Assembly (NCBI GenBank): GCA_944319745.1
Contig: CALUET010000012.1
Coordinates: 1 to 64,000 of the forward strand
Length of the DNA: 64,000 bases
Source of the DNA: an uncultured Phocaeicola sp.
Lineage (GTDB): Bacteria; Bacteroidota; Bacteroidia; Bacteroidales; Bacteroidaceae
Direction: 5' to 3'
The notes beneath the pieces are model-generated. The model was not told the origin of the DNA. It saw nothing but the letters and a program-made list of their open reading frames with translations, and ran no database searches. Made by a program: the position numbers and the translations under genes. Every line of letters starts with the position of its first letter. Positions within the stretch are counted from its first letter, which is position 1. This document shows positions 61,684-64,000 of this stretch, in pieces.

Positions 61684-63378
61684 TCATGGTAATTCGATCT
61701 TCAGGATCTTTCCGTCGAAAGGTTCCAGGTCGAGAACAGCGGCTTTGTCAGACTGGAACGCAAAGTGTTCCTGTTTTCCATTCAATAAATTTGTAGCTTC
61801 GCATTCAGGTATTTGCGGCATTTTGAGATATTCGAAGGCATGCTGCGGGATGTTTATCGATACATGAGCCGGCATTTCGTCAAAATTTACCGCAATCAGC
61901 AGCACTTCTTTGTCTTTTTTTCGCAAGAATGCGTACTGCTTGTGCTCATTCATTTGCCATCCGTTCCTGTTTACATACATTAAATCGAAGAAGTCGCCCT
62001 CGGACAGTGCCGGATCGTCCTTGCATAAATTCAGTAAGGTATGGTAGAAGGCCGACAGTTTTTTCTCCGTCGCATTCAGTAAATGTCCGTTGTAACGCCC
62101 GTGGTTACTCCAACGTCTGATGCTGTCTATGCTCCAGTAATCGAAAATGGTTGTGCGTCCGTCGCGGCCACTGAAGCCTTCGCTGTTCATACCCGCTTCC
62201 CCCAATTCCTGACCGAAATAGATCATTACCGGATTTGTATTCATACATGCCGACACAATCATGGCGGGGATTGCCTTAAAAGGATTGCCGGCAAAGAAAT
62301 CGGACGCGATGCGTTGTTCGTCGTGATTCTCGAGGAAGTTTAGCATGTGTCCTTGTATATCGTTTATTTTCTGCCAGCAGTCTGTTATGGAAGTTGCCGA
62401 GGCATAACCGCAAACAATGGCGCGCAGTGTATCGTATAACCCTACTTTATCGTAAAGATAATCGAAATGTCCGTTGAAAATATAGTTGCGGTATTGGTCG
62501 GGATTGTAGACTTCTGCTATGAAAATCAGTGATGGATATTGTGCTTTTACCTGAGGAATGGCCCATCCCCAGAACTCGCACGGAACCATTTCTGCCATGT
62601 CGCACCGGAAACCGTCGATACCTTTTCCTGCCCAAAAAAGCAGGATGTCTTTCATTTTATACCATGTATCGGGGATGGGGTTGAAATGATTTCCGGTATT
62701 TCCCGGAAAATCTACCCCATAATTCAGTTTTACAGTTTCATACCAGTCGGTTTTGTTTGGCCATGCATCGAAGCGATTGTTTCCGGTTGCCTTGGCCGGC
62801 ATTTCCACATACGCGCCGCAATGCTCGTCATAAAGGTCAATTTCTCCTCCCAACTTTTGCCCGGGTATGTAATAGAAGTTATTGTTTGGGGCAAAAGCCC
62901 GGCTTGTGTCATCGTCTTCCCCTAAATCTTTTACATTTTCGGGCTTGGCCAGGGAGTGATATTGCCGCGCCACATGGTTGGGAACAAAGTCGATTATTAC
63001 TTTCATGCCGTTGGCTTTTGTACGTTTTACGAGGGCTTCGAACTCCTGCATGCGCGTGTTTACGTTCTCGGCCAGGTCGGGATCTACATCATAATAGTCT
63101 TTTATTGCATACGGAGAGCCGGCCTTTCCCTTGACTATTCGCGGATGATCTTTGGGAATGCCGTAAGCACTGTAATCGGTTTGTGTGGCGTGTGCGATGA
63201 TTCCTGTGTACCAAATATGGGTAATTCCCAGTTTTTTTATTTCCTGCAATGCCTGATTTGTAAAATCGGCCATTTTCCCGCATCCGTTTTCTGCGATTGT
63301 TCCATTGGGGACACAACCGAATTTTCTGTTACCAAACAGACGGGTAAACACTTGATAAATAATTATTTTTTTTGTCAT
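61684..63378 (-). CDS. alpha-amylase family (GH13) glycosidase
   Basis: TIM-barrel enzyme acting on alpha-glucans. The ATG at 63378 (MTKKIIIYQVFTRLFG) gives 564 residues; ATGs at 63396 and 63504 lie at or before the transcript start implied by TATATTTG at 63405-63398. GH13 motifs: IIDFVPNHV (region I), GIDGFRCDMAEM with nucleophile Asp (II), IAEVYN with acid/base Glu (III) and FLENHDEQRIAS (IV). No signal peptide is visible, so it is probably cytoplasmic and acts on glycogen or maltodextrins. A beta-sandwich domain ends the protein. Confidence 0.92.
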   Translation of the reverse strand: MTKKIIIYQVFTRLFGNRKFGCVPNGTIAENGCGKMADFTNQALQEIKKLGITHIWYTGIIAHATQTDYSAYGIPKDHPRIVKGKAGSPYAIKDYYDVDPDLAENVNTRMQEFEALVKRTKANGMKVIIDFVPNHVARQYHSLAKPENVKDLGEDDDTSRAFAPNNNFYYIPGQKLGGEIDLYDEHCGAYVEMPAKATGNNRFDAWPNKTDWYETVKLNYGVDFPGNTGNHFNPIPDTWYKMKDILLFWAGKGIDGFRCDMAEMVPCEFWGWAIPQVKAQYPSLIFIAEVYNPDQYRNYIFNGHFDYLYDKVGLYDTLRAIVCGYASATSITDCWQKINDIQGHMLNFLENHDEQRIASDFFAGNPFKAIPAMIVSACMNTNPVMIYFGQELGEAGMNSEGFSGRDGRTTIFDYWSIDSIRRWSNHGRYNGHLLNATEKKLSAFYHTLLNLCKDDPALSEGDFFDLMYVNRNGWQMNEHKQYAFLRKKDKEVLLIAVNFDEMPAHVSINIPQHAFEYLKMPQIPECEATNLLNGKQEHFAFQSDKAAVLDLEPFDGKILKIELP

Positions 63379-63397
63379 TTCCTCAATCTTTTCCATG

Positions 63398-63405
63398 CAA
63401 ATATA
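63398..63405 (-). promoter_or_regulatory. probable -7 element of the GH13 gene
   Basis: TATATTTG on the minus strand, 20 bases before the ATG at 63378; it decides against the longer starts of this gene. Confidence 0.5.
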
Positions 63406-63511
63406 GGGAAAACTTGGGAAATGTTTCCTTCTTTTTGTTTGTTCGTTTTTTTTATTTTTTTTCAAAATGCAGATTTTTGTGTGGTGAGAATGCCGAATGT
63501 GCAAAAAAACA

Positions 63512-63519
63512 TATCTTTG
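63512..63519 (+). promoter_or_regulatory. probable -7 element of miaA
   Basis: TATCTTTG, 32 bases before the miaA ATG at 63552. Confidence 0.5.
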
Positions 63520-63551
63520 TAGTCGGAACTTTTGAAGCGTGTTTTATCCAA

Positions 63552-64000
63552 ATGCATTACGATTTAATTACGATACTTGGCCCTACGGCTTCCGGAAAAA
63601 CTTCTTTGGCTGCGGCATTGGCTGCGAGGCTCCATACGGAAATAATCAGTGCAGACAGCAGACAAATCTATCGTCGTATGAATTTGGGCACGGGAAAAGA
63701 TTTGAATGATTACGTCGTCGACGGGAAACAAATACCGTATCATCTCATAGACATCGTGGAGCCGGGATATAAGTACAATGTCTTTGAATATCAACGTGAC
63801 TTTCTTCAGGTTTATACAAGACTGCGTTCCCGCAATTTGTTGCCGATTCTTTGCGGAGGGACGGGCATGTATTTGGAATCTGTGCTGAAGGGATACGAAC
63901 TTTTGCCTGTTCCTGAAAATCCCGAATTGCGGGAACGGTTGAAAGATAAATCGTTGGAGGAACTTACCGAATTGCTTGCGTCTTATAAGAAATTGCATAA
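63552..64000 (+). CDS. miaA: tRNA dimethylallyltransferase, N-terminal part (runs off the window)
   Basis: Adds the dimethylallyl group to A37 of tRNAs reading UNN codons. The first 149 codons are present and the frame is open to the window end. Visible motifs: the P-loop LGPTASGKTSLA (residues 9-20), SADSRQIYRRMNLGTGKDL with the catalytic Asp region and CGGTGMYLESVLKGY. The NLGTGKD form is a variant of the usual IGTAK segment and is seen in Bacteroidales, which often carry more than one miaA copy. Confidence 0.92.
   Translation, partial: MHYDLITILGPTASGKTSLAAALAARLHTEIISADSRQIYRRMNLGTGKDLNDYVVDGKQIPYHLIDIVEPGYKYNVFEYQRDFLQVYTRLRSRNLLPILCGGTGMYLESVLKGYELLPVPENPELRERLKDKSLEELTELLASYKKLH

Overview
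The window reads as chromosomal DNA of a member of the Bacteroidales (Bacteroidetes). Evidence: many start regions carry the phylum's own promoter pattern (TTTG, 17-21 bases, TAnnTTTG). The clusters exbB-exbD-exbD-tonB, mutY-ssb-gldE, trpBEGDCFA and thrS-infC-rpmI-rplT are arranged as in that order. Downstream of rplT lies an RNA locus with the hallmarks of the Bacteroidales-1 motif. The base composition is moderate (low to mid 40s % GC by eye). Nearly all of the window is housekeeping chromosome; the only mobile DNA is a tiny integrase remnant beside a tRNA gene.

Layout. 1-8.5 kb (+): an uncharacterised ORF, a TonB energising cluster (ExbB, two ExbD, TonB) continued by a PstS-like lipoprotein and a TPR protein, then DedA and a phosphate uptake pair (DUF47/PhoU-like plus PiT). 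8.6-19.5 kb: Tex (-), a histidine-rich small protein with a TonB-dependent receptor (+), and an RND efflux operon (-). 20-22 kb (+): a ThrE-type exporter and a small monooxygenase-fold lipoprotein. 22.2-28.9 kb (-): a purF-like gene, carA and carB behind a long leader. 29.0-29.9 kb: tRNA-Thr(CGT) and the remnant of an element integrated in it. 29.9-36.4 kb: mgsA, rng, a 30-codon ribosomal-type gene, HU, mutY, ssb, gldE and a phosphopantetheinyl transferase. 36.4-40.9 kb (-): GH16, histidine kinase/response regulator, asparaginase. 41-47.6 kb (-): the complete trp operon with its attenuator. 47.8-51.2 kb: HdeD-type protein, a ytxH/holin-like envelope stress cluster, SPOR and PCMD proteins. 51.3-57.8 kb (+): ruvX, def, a TPR protein, thrS, infC, rpmI, rplT. 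57.9-64 kb: the structured RNA, an EFR1-type ferredoxin/flavodoxin, an AlaX-like editing protein with a membrane-anchored nuclease, an HpaII-family protein without a methylase, an alpha-amylase family protein and the start of miaA.

The most interesting material is regulatory. The purF-carA-carB leader contains a long open frame that reads through an intrinsic terminator and stops 15 bases before purF, preceded by a hairpin and a U-rich run, an architecture like enterobacterial pyrBI attenuation. The trp operon has a textbook leader peptide with tandem Trp codons, a perfect 18-bp terminator and an alternative pairing that fits ribosome-controlled attenuation. The solitary HpaII-like endonuclease and a divergent PurF paralogue are the proteins most worth a second look.
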